Shown piece by piece: positions 16,126-25,589 of a stretch of 64,000 nucleotides of DNA; within the stretch, counting starts at the first letter, position 1, and each line of letters starts with the position of its first letter. The notes below the pieces were generated by a model that was not told the origin of the DNA, searched no databases, and was given only the letters and a program-made list of their open reading frames with translations. A program made the translations under genes and the position numbers. This DNA is from Secundilactobacillus hailunensis (GTDB taxonomy: Bacteria > Bacillota > Bacilli > Lactobacillales > Lactobacillaceae). The DNA is taken from the NCBI RefSeq assembly GCF_005405185.1, contig NZ_BJDO01000006.1, positions 1-64,000 on the forward strand, given 5' to 3'.

Positions 16126-18651
16126 TTACTTACTGCTAGGCTCACCAAATTTCTCCCAGTGTTTTGCCAAATACTTCACCGTCAAACTACTTTGTTGTTT
16201 GACTAAGTCTAATGGCTTGCCAGCTGCCACGATTTTACCGCCGGCAGAACCACCACGCGGACCCATGTCGATGAGGTAATCGGCATTGAGCGTCAAATCA
16301 ACATCGTGCGTAATAATAAGGATTGTAGCACCATTGATCCGTAGTCGGTCGATGATCTGCAGCAAGGTTTGAACGTCTAGCGGATGCAGGCCGATTGAGG
16401 GTTCATCGAAAACGAAGAGCGTACCAGCCTCTTTTTTAGTCAAGTGACTGACTAGTTTTAGTCGTTGGGCTTCGCCACCAGACAGAGCTGGCGTACTTTC
16501 GCCCAGATGCAGATAAGCCAGACCGACTTCTTTAAGCTGTTTTAACTGATGTTCAATTTTTGGCACATCTTTGAAAACCGGAATAGCGTCTTCAACCGAT
16601 AAGTTTAAGAGGTCAACGATTGAATAGCCGTGCCACTTGATCTGCTGAATTGCATCCTTATAGCGGGCACCGTGGCATACCGGGCAGACTTCTTCCATGT
16701 CAGGCAGGTACTGAATATCAAGTGTGATATTGCCGAGGCCACCACAATTAGGGCAAGCCCCCTGTTTGTTATTGTAGGAGAAGTAGGCGATGCCATAACC
16801 CTTCGCCTTGGACTCCGGTAAATTAGCGAACATGTGGCGTAAAGCATTCATGATGCTGGTGTAAGTGGCCAAGGTTGAGCGGGCATTTTTACCCACTGGG
16901 CTGGCATCCACGCTAACCACGTCTTGCAAGTCAGTAGTGAGTTCCGTCACGTGTTTGGGTAATTTTTGCTGCTGCTTACGGGCTTGGATGGCCGGTACCA
17001 GCGAATCGATGATCAGGCTGGTTTTACCGGCACCAGAGAAGCCAGTGATGGCCGTGACCTGATTATCTGGGAAGACAGTCTCCACGTTATGCAGGTTGAA
17101 ATGGTCACTGATTTTGAGATGGGTCATTTTGCCAGTCGGCTTTTTAGCAGTGTGCTTTTGCTGCAGAATATCCGCGTGACCTGAAATAAATGGCCCAATC
17201 AATGATTGAGAGTTGTTCACTAAATCTTTAGGCGCGCCTTGTGCAATGATCTGACCGCCTTCGTCACCAGAACCGGGGCCGATTTCAATCACCCAGTCAG
17301 CAGCAGAGATAATGCCCACTTCATGATCCACGACCACCAGTGAATTGCCTTGTGCAATTAATTGGCGAAACACGTTGATCAGACCACGGATGTTATCCGG
17401 GTGCAGGCCAATCGAGGGCTCGTCCAAGACGTACAGTACACCGGTGGTTTCAGTTCGGAGAGTCCGGGCGAGCTGAATCCGTTGCAGTTCACCGGTTGAT
17501 AAGGTGTTGCCACTGCGAGAAAGGCTGAGATAGTCTAGACCTAATTCCAGTAATGGCCGTAAGTTATCATCTAATTCGGTGAACAGAATTTTTGCCAGTG
17601 ATGCCATGTCATCGGGAAGTGCCTGCTTGGTATCCGCCTCCCATTTTGCCAGATCATTGAGCTGCATATCGGCCACTTCGGCAATGTTTTTACCGCCGAC
17701 TAACTGCTTTAAGCGCACTGGATTTAGCCGCGAGCCGTGGCAAGTCGGGCAGGTTGAAAAATGGTAAAACTGGTTGATGCGTGCAATCGACCGCTCACTG
17801 GTGTTGGACTTGATTGAGTCTTCAACAGCAGCATACGCGTTTTCGTACAGTGCGTTATCCATGTGGAAGACCCGGCCAGTCCCAGAACTGATGTTTACCG
17901 GATGAGTTGTTCTTTTTCCATGCAAGACGATATCGCGTTCATGGTCGGTGAGGTCTTTGTAAGGTACGTCGGTTCGAACGCCTAAAGTGGCGACGACTTT
18001 CGGCATAAAATTACGGCCGGGTAGATGCCAAGACGCGACCACGCCTTGATCAATGGTCAAGTTTTCGTCACCAATCAGTTTATCTTCATCGAGTTTGCGA
18101 ACAACCCCTAAACCGTGGCAAGTGGGGCAGGCACCAGTGGAATTAAACGAGAAGTCTTCGGCACTGGTTGCCATGAACCGCACGCCACAAGTGGGACAGG
18201 TGATCATACCCATTTCATCACCATTAACATCCATTGTTTGAGCAATTTTAATGGTGGGCGGAATTCGATGACCATTGGGACAGACAATTGAGCCTAACCG
18301 TGAAAAGATCAAACGAATCACGTTAAAGGCTTCGGTGAGGGATCCCACTGTGGACCGCTCTGACGGAATATTCGGCCGTTGGCGCAGGGCCAAAGCAGAT
18401 GGAATATGTTTAACGGACTGTACCTGAGACTTTTTATTTTGCGCAATTCGCCGGCGAGTATAGGTTGAGAGGGCATCTAAATACCGTCTGGAACCCTCCG
18501 CGTACAGAATTCCCATGGCCAGGGAACTTTTCCCTGATCCGGAGGGGCCAGAAATAGCGACAAACTTATTTAACGGAATATCAACATCGATATTTTTCAG
18601 GTTATTGACGTTACCGCCACGAACTTCAATATGATCAATTGGTTGAACCAC
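16126..18651 (-). CDS. Short UvrA-like ATPase (UvrA2 / drug-resistance type)
   Basis: An 841-residue tandem ABC ATPase of the excinuclease UvrA family, about 100 residues shorter than housekeeping UvrA. Walker A motifs are GPSGSGKSS and GFSGAGKTS. Zinc-binding CPTC/CHGLG and CPNCGG/CPVCHG clusters and LSTGELQR/LSGGEAQR signatures are present. The missing length matches loss of the UvrB-interaction region, as in UvrA2 and DrrC-like proteins linked to tolerance of DNA-binding compounds. GTG start with AGGTG 6 nt upstream. It is monocistronic, flanked by family A repeats on both sides. Confidence 0.88.
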   Translation of the reverse strand: MVQPIDHIEVRGGNVNNLKNIDVDIPLNKFVAISGPSGSGKSSLAMGILYAEGSRRYLDALSTYTRRRIAQNKKSQVQSVKHIPSALALRQRPNIPSERSTVGSLTEAFNVIRLIFSRLGSIVCPNGHRIPPTIKIAQTMDVNGDEMGMITCPTCGVRFMATSAEDFSFNSTGACPTCHGLGVVRKLDEDKLIGDENLTIDQGVVASWHLPGRNFMPKVVATLGVRTDVPYKDLTDHERDIVLHGKRTTHPVNISSGTGRVFHMDNALYENAYAAVEDSIKSNTSERSIARINQFYHFSTCPTCHGSRLNPVRLKQLVGGKNIAEVADMQLNDLAKWEADTKQALPDDMASLAKILFTELDDNLRPLLELGLDYLSLSRSGNTLSTGELQRIQLARTLRTETTGVLYVLDEPSIGLHPDNIRGLINVFRQLIAQGNSLVVVDHEVGIISAADWVIEIGPGSGDEGGQIIAQGAPKDLVNNSQSLIGPFISGHADILQQKHTAKKPTGKMTHLKISDHFNLHNVETVFPDNQVTAITGFSGAGKTSLIIDSLVPAIQARKQQQKLPKHVTELTTDLQDVVSVDASPVGKNARSTLATYTSIMNALRHMFANLPESKAKGYGIAYFSYNNKQGACPNCGGLGNITLDIQYLPDMEEVCPVCHGARYKDAIQQIKWHGYSIVDLLNLSVEDAIPVFKDVPKIEHQLKQLKEVGLAYLHLGESTPALSGGEAQRLKLVSHLTKKEAGTLFVFDEPSIGLHPLDVQTLLQIIDRLRINGATILIITHDVDLTLNADYLIDMGPRGGSAGGKIVAAGKPLDLVKQQSSLTVKYLAKHWEKFGEPSSK

Positions 18652-18764
18652 ATGAGCACCTGACTTTCTGTAATTTGAATAGTTCCATTTTAACGTAAAT
18701 TTGGTGATGGTGAAAATACGTTTAATGCAGTAGTGTGGAACAGGGGGAGAAATTTGCTAAGGGT

Positions 18765-18930
18765 TCATTCCGTTGCGTGAAACCGGCCACTCGTCGTGGG
18801 GTCGCTCCGGAGCTAGCCCTGAGCAAGCTCAGAGCGGATTTCCTCCGTCTCCCGTAGTTATAAGCGAGCTGAAAAACACTCGCTAACAACTACTCGCACC
18901 ACGATTGGCCAGTTTCACTTCACTTCATTC
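18765..18930 (-). repeat. Family A structured repeat, copy A2
   Basis: On the minus strand it closely follows A1: GTGAAACTGGCCA and TGGCCGGTTTCAC close the element. The first hairpin has a different but still paired arm (AGCGAGTG/CTCGCT). The boxes GGAGACGGAGGAAAT and TAGCTCCGGAGCGA are retained. It is upstream of the UvrA-like gene, on the same strand as that gene. Confidence 0.8.
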
Positions 18931-18943
18931 TAATTAATCCATC

Positions 18944-19079
18944 ATTGTTACCAAACTGAATGGTTGCTGTCGCAAATGATTATAAATTCTGGGGATTTCA
19001 GTATCTTGTTCTATGTATTGATTTTGGTAATTCACAATATGACTATCATTTGCGCTTGCGCAACCAAACGGTAATTGTT
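18944..19079. repeat. Long imperfect inverted repeat between family A copies
   Basis: The segment from ttacc...ggttgc-tcgcaaatgat pairs with atcatttgcgc...gcaacc...ggtaa, enclosing about 70 AT-rich bases. It is unlike families A or the post-stop hairpins and lies exactly between A2 and A3. Confidence 0.5.
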
Positions 19080-19100
19080 GATAGAGTGAGTAATTTGAAT

Positions 19101-19263
19101 GGAACGGAGCGGGGGCGGGCAAATCGTGGTGTCGATAGCAGTTGGCTACCGTTTTTGGGTAGCTTACTGCTATGCGAGACGGAGGAGATCCGCCCCAAGC
19201 GAAGCGCAGGTGCTAGCTCCGTAGCGAGCCACTGCGAGTTGCCCGCCCCCGCGAAGTGGAATG
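19101..19263 (+). repeat. Family A structured repeat, copy A3
   Basis: Outer stem gcgggggcgggcaa/ttgcccgcccccgc is perfect. The hairpin atagcagttggctacc...gggtagcttactgctat follows, then GCGAGACGGAGGAGATCC, a short hairpin, TAGCTCCGTAGCGA and the closing arm. It lies upstream of ahpC. Stem sequences differ entirely from A1/A2, while the boxes are kept. Confidence 0.8.
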
Positions 19264-19456
19264 AACTCTACTCTAATCTTTTCGGTTCTGACACAGTGTC
19301 ATGCATTGGAACGAATCCCAAAAGAGAACTACAATTAATATAAATGATACAAATTCAGTAAATTGAAGCTAATATAGAAAAATTCTAATTTACCCTTTAA
19401 TTTAGAAAAATTACATTGTACAATGAACTTGTAGCAAATTCTAAGGAGGTTTTCAC

Positions 19457-20020
19457 ATGAGTTTAGTAGGAAAACAGATTGAGGAATTTAAGGCACAGGC
19501 ATATCAAAAGGGCGAGTTTATTGACGTTACCGATGCAGATATTAAGGGACATTGGAGCGTCATTATGTTTTACCCGGCTGACTTTTCATTTGTCTGCCCA
19601 ACTGAATTGGAAGATTTACAAGATCAATATCAAACCCTACAAAGTTTAGGCGTTGAAGTTTATTCCGTTTCTGAAGATACCCACTTTGTCCACAAGGCAT
19701 GGCATGATGAATCAGATGCTGTTGGTAAACTTCAATACGCGATGATCGGTGATCCATCGCATCAACTGGCTAAGATGTTCGATGTCTTTGATGAAGATGC
19801 TGGCCTTGCTCAACGGGGAACGTTCATCTTGGATAAGGATGGCGTTGTTCAATCAATGGAAGTCAACGCTGATGGTATTGGCCGGAACGCTTCTGAATAC
19901 ATTGACCGCATTAAAGCTGGTCAATACGTTGCCTCTCACCCAGGTGAAGTATGTCCTGCTAAGTGGAAGGAAGGTTCCGAAACCTTAACTCCAGGCCTCG
20001 ATCTTGTAGGTAAGATTTAA
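19457..20020 (+). CDS. ahpC: Alkyl hydroperoxide reductase subunit C (peroxiredoxin)
   Basis: A 187-residue typical 2-Cys peroxiredoxin (AhpC/Prx1). The peroxidatic Cys is in FSFVCPTE near residue 47, and the resolving Cys in GEVCPAKW near 166. It reduces H2O2, organic peroxides and peroxynitrite in the cytoplasm and is re-reduced by AhpF. AAGGAGG precedes the ATG. The gene starts a two-gene operon. The 800 bases upstream contain two structured repeats; I could not find a convincing PerR box. Confidence 0.97.
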   Translation: MSLVGKQIEEFKAQAYQKGEFIDVTDADIKGHWSVIMFYPADFSFVCPTELEDLQDQYQTLQSLGVEVYSVSEDTHFVHKAWHDESDAVGKLQYAMIGDPSHQLAKMFDVFDEDAGLAQRGTFILDKDGVVQSMEVNADGIGRNASEYIDRIKAGQYVASHPGEVCPAKWKEGSETLTPGLDLVGKI

Positions 20021-20021
20021 G

Positions 20022-21575
20022 ATGTTAGATGATAAGTTAAAACAGCAGCTGAGTAGTTACTTACAGTTGCTTCAGCAACCAGTGGTCTTTACGTTAGACG
20101 CTGGTGATTCGGCAAATGGCACCAAGGTGCGCGACTTCTTAAATGAAGTAGTGGCCTTGTCACCGAAATTGTCGATTGCTGAAGGGCAACTGAAACGTCA
20201 GCCCAGCTTCACGGTGGACGCCAAGGGCGCGGCACCTTCTGGTATTACCTTTGCGGGAATCCCACTAGGTCACGAATTTGAGTCCTTCGTTTTGGCACTC
20301 TTACAGGTTTCCGGTCACGCACCGAAGATTTCAGCAAAAGTTCGTCAACAAATCGAGGCAATTGATCAGGACTTGCACTTTGAAACCTTTGCCAGTTTGA
20401 GCTGTCATAATTGTCCAGACGTAGTTCAAGCATTAGATATCATGAGTCTGTTAAATCCGCACATTACCCACACCATGATCGAAGGTGGCATGTTCCAAGA
20501 CGAAGCGGAAGCCAACAATATTATGGCCGTACCAACCGTTTTCTTGAACGGAAAAGAATGGCATAATGGTCGCGCAACGCTGGAACAACTGGTTAATAAA
20601 GCTCACGGTAAAGCTGCCGTGGCAGCCGTTGACGATGATGTTTCCGATAAGACCTACGATGTTTTGATCATTGGTGGCGGCCCTGCCGCCGGTTCCGCTG
20701 CAGTGTACGCTGGTCGTAAAGGTCTATCCACTGCGGTAGTTGCTGATCATATGGGTGGTCAGCCCCTTGAAACCGTTGGTATTGAGAATCTGATCGGTAC
20801 TGACTACATCGAGGGTGAACAGCTGATGCAAAACATTCAAGCGCAGATGACCAAGTACAATGTTACGTTGATCGATGGTCAAACGGTCACTGGGTTGACT
20901 GCAGGATCACCGGTTCAAGTTAGCTTAAAAGGCGATACAACGCTGAAGGGCCGGACGGTAATTATTGCGACTGGTGCGCACTGGCGTAACGTCAACGTGC
21001 CAGGAGAAGCTGAATTCCGTAACAAGGGTGTGGCTTACTGCCCACATTGCGACGGTCCGCTGTATAAGGGTAAAAACGTTGCCGTTATCGGTGGCGGGAA
21101 CTCTGGTGTTGAAGCGGCAATTGATCTAGCTGGTATTGCCAAGCACGTTTCCGTACTGGAATTCGTTCCTAAAATTTCAGCCGATGCCGTTTTGGTCAGC
21201 AAAGCGCAATCGTTAGCTAACGTTGATTTAATTACTAACGCGCAAACGACTGCAATTACGGGCGATGGCCGAGTTACCGGCATGACGTATACTGATCGTG
21301 CTACCGGTGATTCTAAGTCATTAGCTGTCGACGGCGTTTTCGTTCAGATTGGGCTGGTACCAAATACCGACTGGTTAGCGGAATGCGTTGATATGAATAA
21401 ACATGGTGAAATTGTAGTTGATGAAAAGGGTGCAACCAGCATGGCAAACGTCTTTGCTGCTGGTGACTGCACGAATTCGTCTTATAAACAGATCATCATT
21501 TCCATGGGATCTGGTGCCACTGCTGCCTTAGGCGCCTTTGATACCCTAGCACGACAGGTGACCGTTAACAATTGA
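20022..21575 (+). CDS. ahpF: Alkyl hydroperoxide reductase subunit F
   Basis: A 517-residue flavoprotein disulfide reductase that passes electrons from NADH to AhpC. The N-terminal tandem thioredoxin-like domain carries SCHNCPD near residue 128. The FAD site GGGPAAGSAAVYAGRKG follows near 217. The redox-active CPHCDG lies near 343, the NAD site GGGNSGVEAA near 358, and a C-terminal FAAGDCTN. It starts 1 nt after the ahpC stop and is ended by a strong terminator. Confidence 0.97.
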   Translation: MLDDKLKQQLSSYLQLLQQPVVFTLDAGDSANGTKVRDFLNEVVALSPKLSIAEGQLKRQPSFTVDAKGAAPSGITFAGIPLGHEFESFVLALLQVSGHAPKISAKVRQQIEAIDQDLHFETFASLSCHNCPDVVQALDIMSLLNPHITHTMIEGGMFQDEAEANNIMAVPTVFLNGKEWHNGRATLEQLVNKAHGKAAVAAVDDDVSDKTYDVLIIGGGPAAGSAAVYAGRKGLSTAVVADHMGGQPLETVGIENLIGTDYIEGEQLMQNIQAQMTKYNVTLIDGQTVTGLTAGSPVQVSLKGDTTLKGRTVIIATGAHWRNVNVPGEAEFRNKGVAYCPHCDGPLYKGKNVAVIGGGNSGVEAAIDLAGIAKHVSVLEFVPKISADAVLVSKAQSLANVDLITNAQTTAITGDGRVTGMTYTDRATGDSKSLAVDGVFVQIGLVPNTDWLAECVDMNKHGEIVVDEKGATSMANVFAAGDCTNSSYKQIIISMGSGATAALGAFDTLARQVTVNN

Positions 21576-21595
21576 GCGCATCATAATGAAATGAC

Positions 21596-21643
21596 AAAAA
21601 CGTGTTAGAAATCATTGCGAAATGATTCCTAACACGTTTTTTT
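21596..21643. terminator. Terminator after ahpCF
   Basis: Stem aaaaacgtgttag-aatcatt/aatgatt-cctaacacgttttt with T7 on the plus strand; also serves the convergent GDPD gene. Confidence 0.9.
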
Positions 21644-21658
21644 ATGATTAGGATAGCG

Positions 21659-23443
21659 TTAATTCAACGGTAAGTTGGTTGAGGGCAGATCAATAATGTA
21701 ATCGGATAATCGCTTGCTGTATGTGGGATGATTAAGATTGTTATTTACCGTTGATTTTAGCAGCGATAGTTTATCAGTAATGATGCCGTTCACGCCCTGA
21801 AATAAGGCGGCTTGCATGGCGCTGTTAGTGTTCACCGTCCAGGCGTAGACCTTTTGGTGGTGCGCATCAGCATCATCGACGAAAGCGTCGGTTAACGTGG
21901 TGTACTCCATGGTATAGGCGTTAGCTTTGGTGTTTGGAAATGACAGGTTATACGGCAAGATGAAACTGACAAATTGTTTGGGATCCTGCTGTTTCAAGCC
22001 CTTAACCACCGAGTAATTGAGTGAATGAATTTCATCATGGTCACGTTGTAAGCGAACGGCGTAGCGCTTGACGAACAGGTTTAACATGTCTGGTGAATCG
22101 TGAGAAGTGGTTTTAATTTCCACTAACAATCTTTGATGGGCTTGTTCGGCAGCGGTCAGGTATTGCGAAAAGCTGGGAATCCTAGCTGCATAACCATTTT
22201 CACGGGCCTTTAGCGCTGTGATTTGTTTGAGGGTCATCTGATAGGGTGCTAGATTGACGCCAGTGAGTTGCTTTAAATTTTCATCATGCATCACGACAAA
22301 GCGGTGATCTTTGGTCTCATGAATATCCATTTCGATGTAGTCGGGACGTTCTTTACTGGTCTTTTGAAGCGCCGGAATGGTGTTTTGTACACCATTACCG
22401 TTATCAACTCCCCGATGAGAAATTTCTAGCGGCCTAGTGACGGTCAGTCCCTTGAGGTAGACAACGTTAAAGCTCACTACCCCAACTGCGACTAGTAAAA
22501 CAGCGCTAATGATCAATAGTTTTGGCCGGCGTCGTTGCGAGACAAGGCGAGGCTGTTCAATCCGTGGGACGATCACATCCGCCATTAAGATCCGCATGAG
22601 ACCAAAAGTCGAGAAGATCACCACAAACTGTGAAACAATCTCAATTAAAGCCATGTTGATGATCGCCGTAACAAAGGCGATCTGATTGGCTCTTTGATCG
22701 ATGAAAGTTTGACCAGCCAGAATCAAGGCATAACAAATCGCAGCGAAAATGGTGATTGCTAGAGACAGCACTAAAATGTTTAAAAAGTAATCGCCAGTAC
22801 GATGCCGAGTTTTGTTCCAGCTGTCCGCTATGGCTTGATGAACGGAGTGTTGTTCGATGACGAGGTTAGGTAAAACGAATAGTAACCGCAGACCAAGGTA
22901 CAGCACGATCAGGTAGGCGATGACTAAGCCGACCGTCACCCAGATATTAGTTAATAAGAAAGTTAAAATAAAACCGGGAATCTTCACCTTGGCTAACAGG
23001 GCCGTTTTAAAACCAATACCAGCAAATGGCAGAATCAAGACAAAATAACCTAAGAAAAAGCCAAAGGAGGAGAGTGACAGCTTAGGTGTCAGTGACAGGG
23101 TATCACGTAAAATGGTCCGAAAAGAAAAGCCCCGTTTAGCTTTAATATCGTAAATGCCAAGCATTGAAAATGAGAATTGCCAATAAACTAAAAACAGTGT
23201 CAAAATTAAGATCAGTATTAGGAACAGTGAGGTAAACGGATGATGCAGCATGATGGTAGCGGCATTGGTATACGAAACGTAGTCGATACCGCCAAGTTTT
23301 AGCGCCGTCGAGGTCAGCCAGCTTAACAAGGGGATGAACAGCATACTGATCACCAGATTGATGCCTAAAATCAAAGCCGTGTAGGAGACCCAGTTTTGAA
23401 AAAAGTCACGGCGAATGCTATTGACTAATCTAAGATGTGTCAT
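21659..23443 (-). CDS. Membrane-anchored glycerophosphodiester phosphodiesterase
   Basis: A 594-residue protein. The first ~330 residues hold about eight membrane-spanning segments of the GDPD-associated membrane domain. The C-terminal ~250 residues form a GDPD TIM barrel with the catalytic motifs ISHRGVDN, YIEMDIHETKD and VMHDENL (His, Glu/Asp, His). It hydrolyses glycerophosphodiesters or polyglycerolphosphate (lipoteichoic acid-type) at the membrane, releasing glycerol-3-phosphate. The ATG at 23443 is chosen because GGGG lies upstream; a TTG at 23458 is possible. It is monocistronic. Confidence 0.88.
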   Translation of the reverse strand: MTHLRLVNSIRRDFFQNWVSYTALILGINLVISMLFIPLLSWLTSTALKLGGIDYVSYTNAATIMLHHPFTSLFLILILILTLFLVYWQFSFSMLGIYDIKAKRGFSFRTILRDTLSLTPKLSLSSFGFFLGYFVLILPFAGIGFKTALLAKVKIPGFILTFLLTNIWVTVGLVIAYLIVLYLGLRLLFVLPNLVIEQHSVHQAIADSWNKTRHRTGDYFLNILVLSLAITIFAAICYALILAGQTFIDQRANQIAFVTAIINMALIEIVSQFVVIFSTFGLMRILMADVIVPRIEQPRLVSQRRRPKLLIISAVLLVAVGVVSFNVVYLKGLTVTRPLEISHRGVDNGNGVQNTIPALQKTSKERPDYIEMDIHETKDHRFVVMHDENLKQLTGVNLAPYQMTLKQITALKARENGYAARIPSFSQYLTAAEQAHQRLLVEIKTTSHDSPDMLNLFVKRYAVRLQRDHDEIHSLNYSVVKGLKQQDPKQFVSFILPYNLSFPNTKANAYTMEYTTLTDAFVDDADAHHQKVYAWTVNTNSAMQAALFQGVNGIITDKLSLLKSTVNNNLNHPTYSKRLSDYIIDLPSTNLPLN

Positions 23444-23607
23444 ATGAAATAACCCCAATCATTACGATATTTAAGACCCACTAATGCCATCATACCAATC
23501 TAGAGACTTACCAGTCCTTAATTTATTGATAAAATGTCGGTAATCAAACGGGTTTTTCTAAAAATAAAAGCTGTTTTAAAACCCAGTTTATGGGGAGTTA
23601 ACCAAAT

Positions 23608-23642
23608 GATGCCTATTCCGACAAGTTTGCGGAATAGGCATC
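23608..23642. terminator. Strong hairpin after the aldo/keto reductase operon
   Basis: Perfect 13-bp stem gatgcctattccg/cggaataggcatc with a 9-nt loop but only a poor T-tract; terminator-like or mRNA 3'-end stabiliser. Confidence 0.55.
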
Positions 23643-23705
23643 AATTAGTTTGAATTCAGGAGACTCTCAAGTTGCAGTTACTTGCCATAGTTTTCTGATC
23701 AACGA

Positions 23706-24674
23706 TTAATTTAAATCTTTAAGCGCGCTCAACACACCTTGTGGGAGCTTTAAGCTAGCAGCTTTGATTGCATCGTCAATGTAACTGGCTTTGCTGGCAC
23801 CTAATAAAGCGGTTGTGATTCCCGGGATCGATAAGACGCCAGCGAAGGCCAGTTGTGACATTGAAATCCCGGATTCGTCAGAAATGGTTTTTAACTTGCT
23901 GACGGCCTTTTCATCGGCATCGTTGAAGTATTCTTTGATCAGCGGTTCACCTTGCGCAGCACGGCTATTAGCTGGCATGGCACCATTCAGGTACTTGCCA
24001 GTCAGCACGCCGCGCGCTAATGGGCTGTAAGCTAAGAAGCCCACGTGGGAGCGCTGGGCTAGCTTGAGAACCGCTGAATCATCATGGTTGCTCAAGATGT
24101 TATAGCGGTTTTGCAGTGAGGTCAGCGGATTTAGCCGGCGATCTTTAATAATGCCCAGTGCCAGTTTTAACTGGTATTCACTGTAATTGGAAACCCCGTA
24201 ATACCGAATCTTACCCTCATCAACTAAAGCACTCAGTGTAGTTAACGTTTCAGCCAGTGGGGTGCCATCGTCAAATAGATGGGCCTGGTACAGGTCAATA
24301 TAATTAGTTTGCAGGCGTTCCAGTGATGAATCGATCTGCTGGCGGATGTGTTCACGCGACAACGTTGGGTTGCTCATCACGGGATTAGTATTAGAGCCGA
24401 CTTTGGTGGCCAGCACGATCTTTGAGCGGACTCCTGGATGATGACTAAGCCAGTTGCCAATGATGGTTTCAGAAGTCCCGTCACCATAGGCAGGCTTTTC
24501 ATCTTGTCCTGGACCGTAATAGTCAGCAGTATCAATCAAATTAATACCGGAATTAACGGCATGATCCAAAATCGCATCCGAATCTGCTTCGTTGATCCAG
24601 CGACCAAAGGCCATGGTGCCTAAGCCGATTTGAGAAACGTTTAAGTTACTAGTTCCTAATTTTACTGTTTGCAT
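23706..24674 (-). CDS. Aldo/keto reductase
   Basis: A 322-residue (beta/alpha)8 NADPH-dependent oxidoreductase. The catalytic tetrad can be read: DTADYYG (Asp, Tyr), ATKVGS (Lys) and YQAHLFD (His). A C-terminal cofactor region reads LGASKASYIDDAIKA. The start at 24674 has AGAAGGGA 7 nt before ATG. It is the last gene of a three-gene operon with the SDR and the flavodoxin-fold reductase. The set suggests reduction of reactive carbonyls or quinones; the true substrate is unknown. Confidence 0.9.
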   Translation of the reverse strand: MQTVKLGTSNLNVSQIGLGTMAFGRWINEADSDAILDHAVNSGINLIDTADYYGPGQDEKPAYGDGTSETIIGNWLSHHPGVRSKIVLATKVGSNTNPVMSNPTLSREHIRQQIDSSLERLQTNYIDLYQAHLFDDGTPLAETLTTLSALVDEGKIRYYGVSNYSEYQLKLALGIIKDRRLNPLTSLQNRYNILSNHDDSAVLKLAQRSHVGFLAYSPLARGVLTGKYLNGAMPANSRAAQGEPLIKEYFNDADEKAVSKLKTISDESGISMSQLAFAGVLSIPGITTALLGASKASYIDDAIKAASLKLPQGVLSALKDLN

Positions 24675-24678
24675 GTAT

Positions 24679-25530
24679 TTATCCCTTCTTTTCAGGCTGA
24701 TCAGCTGAAACGGAAATATCACGCAGCTGCTTGAAGTCAGCTAAAGACTTGGTGTATTTGTCAATGGCCATATCTGATGCGAACTTACCTAATGGCAAGC
24801 GTAATGGCAGTTGGTCATAATTGTTCGTGACTTGATCGTAAATAATTTCAGCGGCTGCGTTTGGATCGCCGGCTTCGTGGTGAGCAGCAGCGCTGGATTG
24901 GTCAATGGACTCAGCAAATTGCTGATAGTCCGGTGTTTTTGGCAGTGTCTTTTGTGAAGAACGGCCAGCCCAATCGGTCCTAAAGCCACTGGGTTCGATC
25001 AGTAAGACTTTAATGTTTAGATCCTTAACTTCTTGCGCCAGTGATTCGCTCATCCCTTCAACAGCATACTTGGTGCCGTTATAGAAGGACAGCGTTGGAA
25101 ATGAATGCAGCCCGGCAATGGATGAAAAGTTGACGACGACACCGCTGCGTTGCTTACGCATGGTGGGTAATACCGCACGGGTCATATCAGCTAAGCCCCA
25201 AACGTTCACGTTGAACATGTATTGAACAGCATCCCGGTCACTTTCTTCAAAGGTACCAAAATAACCTAGGCCAGCGTTATTGATCAGTACGTCAATGCCG
25301 CCAAAACGGTCGTTAACTTGCTTAACTACTTGGTTAATTTCATCGCGGTTAGTGACGTCTAGGGGCAGTTTTTGAATCTGGCCGTGATCATACTGATCGA
25401 GGTAGTCCAGTTGATCAGTGTGACGAGCCGTTGCCACTAAGTTTAAATCCGCTTTTTGTGCCAACAAGGTAGCTAATGAGCGGCCAAAGCCAGTCGATGT
25501 TCCAGTAATGAGCCATGTTTTATTTGCCAT
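24679..25530 (-). CDS. Short-chain dehydrogenase/reductase
   Basis: A 283-residue classical SDR with TGTSTGFGRS near residue 8, LINNAGLGYFG near 84 and the catalytic NFSSIAG...SFYNGTKYAVEG (Ser, Tyr-x-x-x-Lys). It is probably NADP-dependent. The ATG at 25530 follows AAGGAG; upstream codons extend the frame but lack a ribosome site. The gap to the following aldo/keto reductase gene is 4 nt, so the two are co-transcribed. Confidence 0.9.
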   Translation of the reverse strand: MANKTWLITGTSTGFGRSLATLLAQKADLNLVATARHTDQLDYLDQYDHGQIQKLPLDVTNRDEINQVVKQVNDRFGGIDVLINNAGLGYFGTFEESDRDAVQYMFNVNVWGLADMTRAVLPTMRKQRSGVVVNFSSIAGLHSFPTLSFYNGTKYAVEGMSESLAQEVKDLNIKVLLIEPSGFRTDWAGRSSQKTLPKTPDYQQFAESIDQSSAAAHHEAGDPNAAAEIIYDQVTNNYDQLPLRLPLGKFASDMAIDKYTKSLADFKQLRDISVSADQPEKKG

Positions 25531-25589
25531 ATTACAAACTCCTTTTTTATGCAATAACTCCATTTTAGTTCTTTTTATGCAAAATGAGT

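Noticed and set aside
16605-18241. Several long open frames antisense to the UvrA-like gene
   Set aside because: They are shadows of a GC-richer coding sequence, lack ribosome sites and show no protein family features.
18960-19343. A 127-codon open frame upstream of ahpC
   Set aside because: It runs through the inverted repeat and copy A3; no domain, and no match to frames in other copies.
19340-19456. PerR box upstream of ahpC
   Set aside because: No sequence close enough to the TTATAAT-N-ATTATAA consensus could be found.
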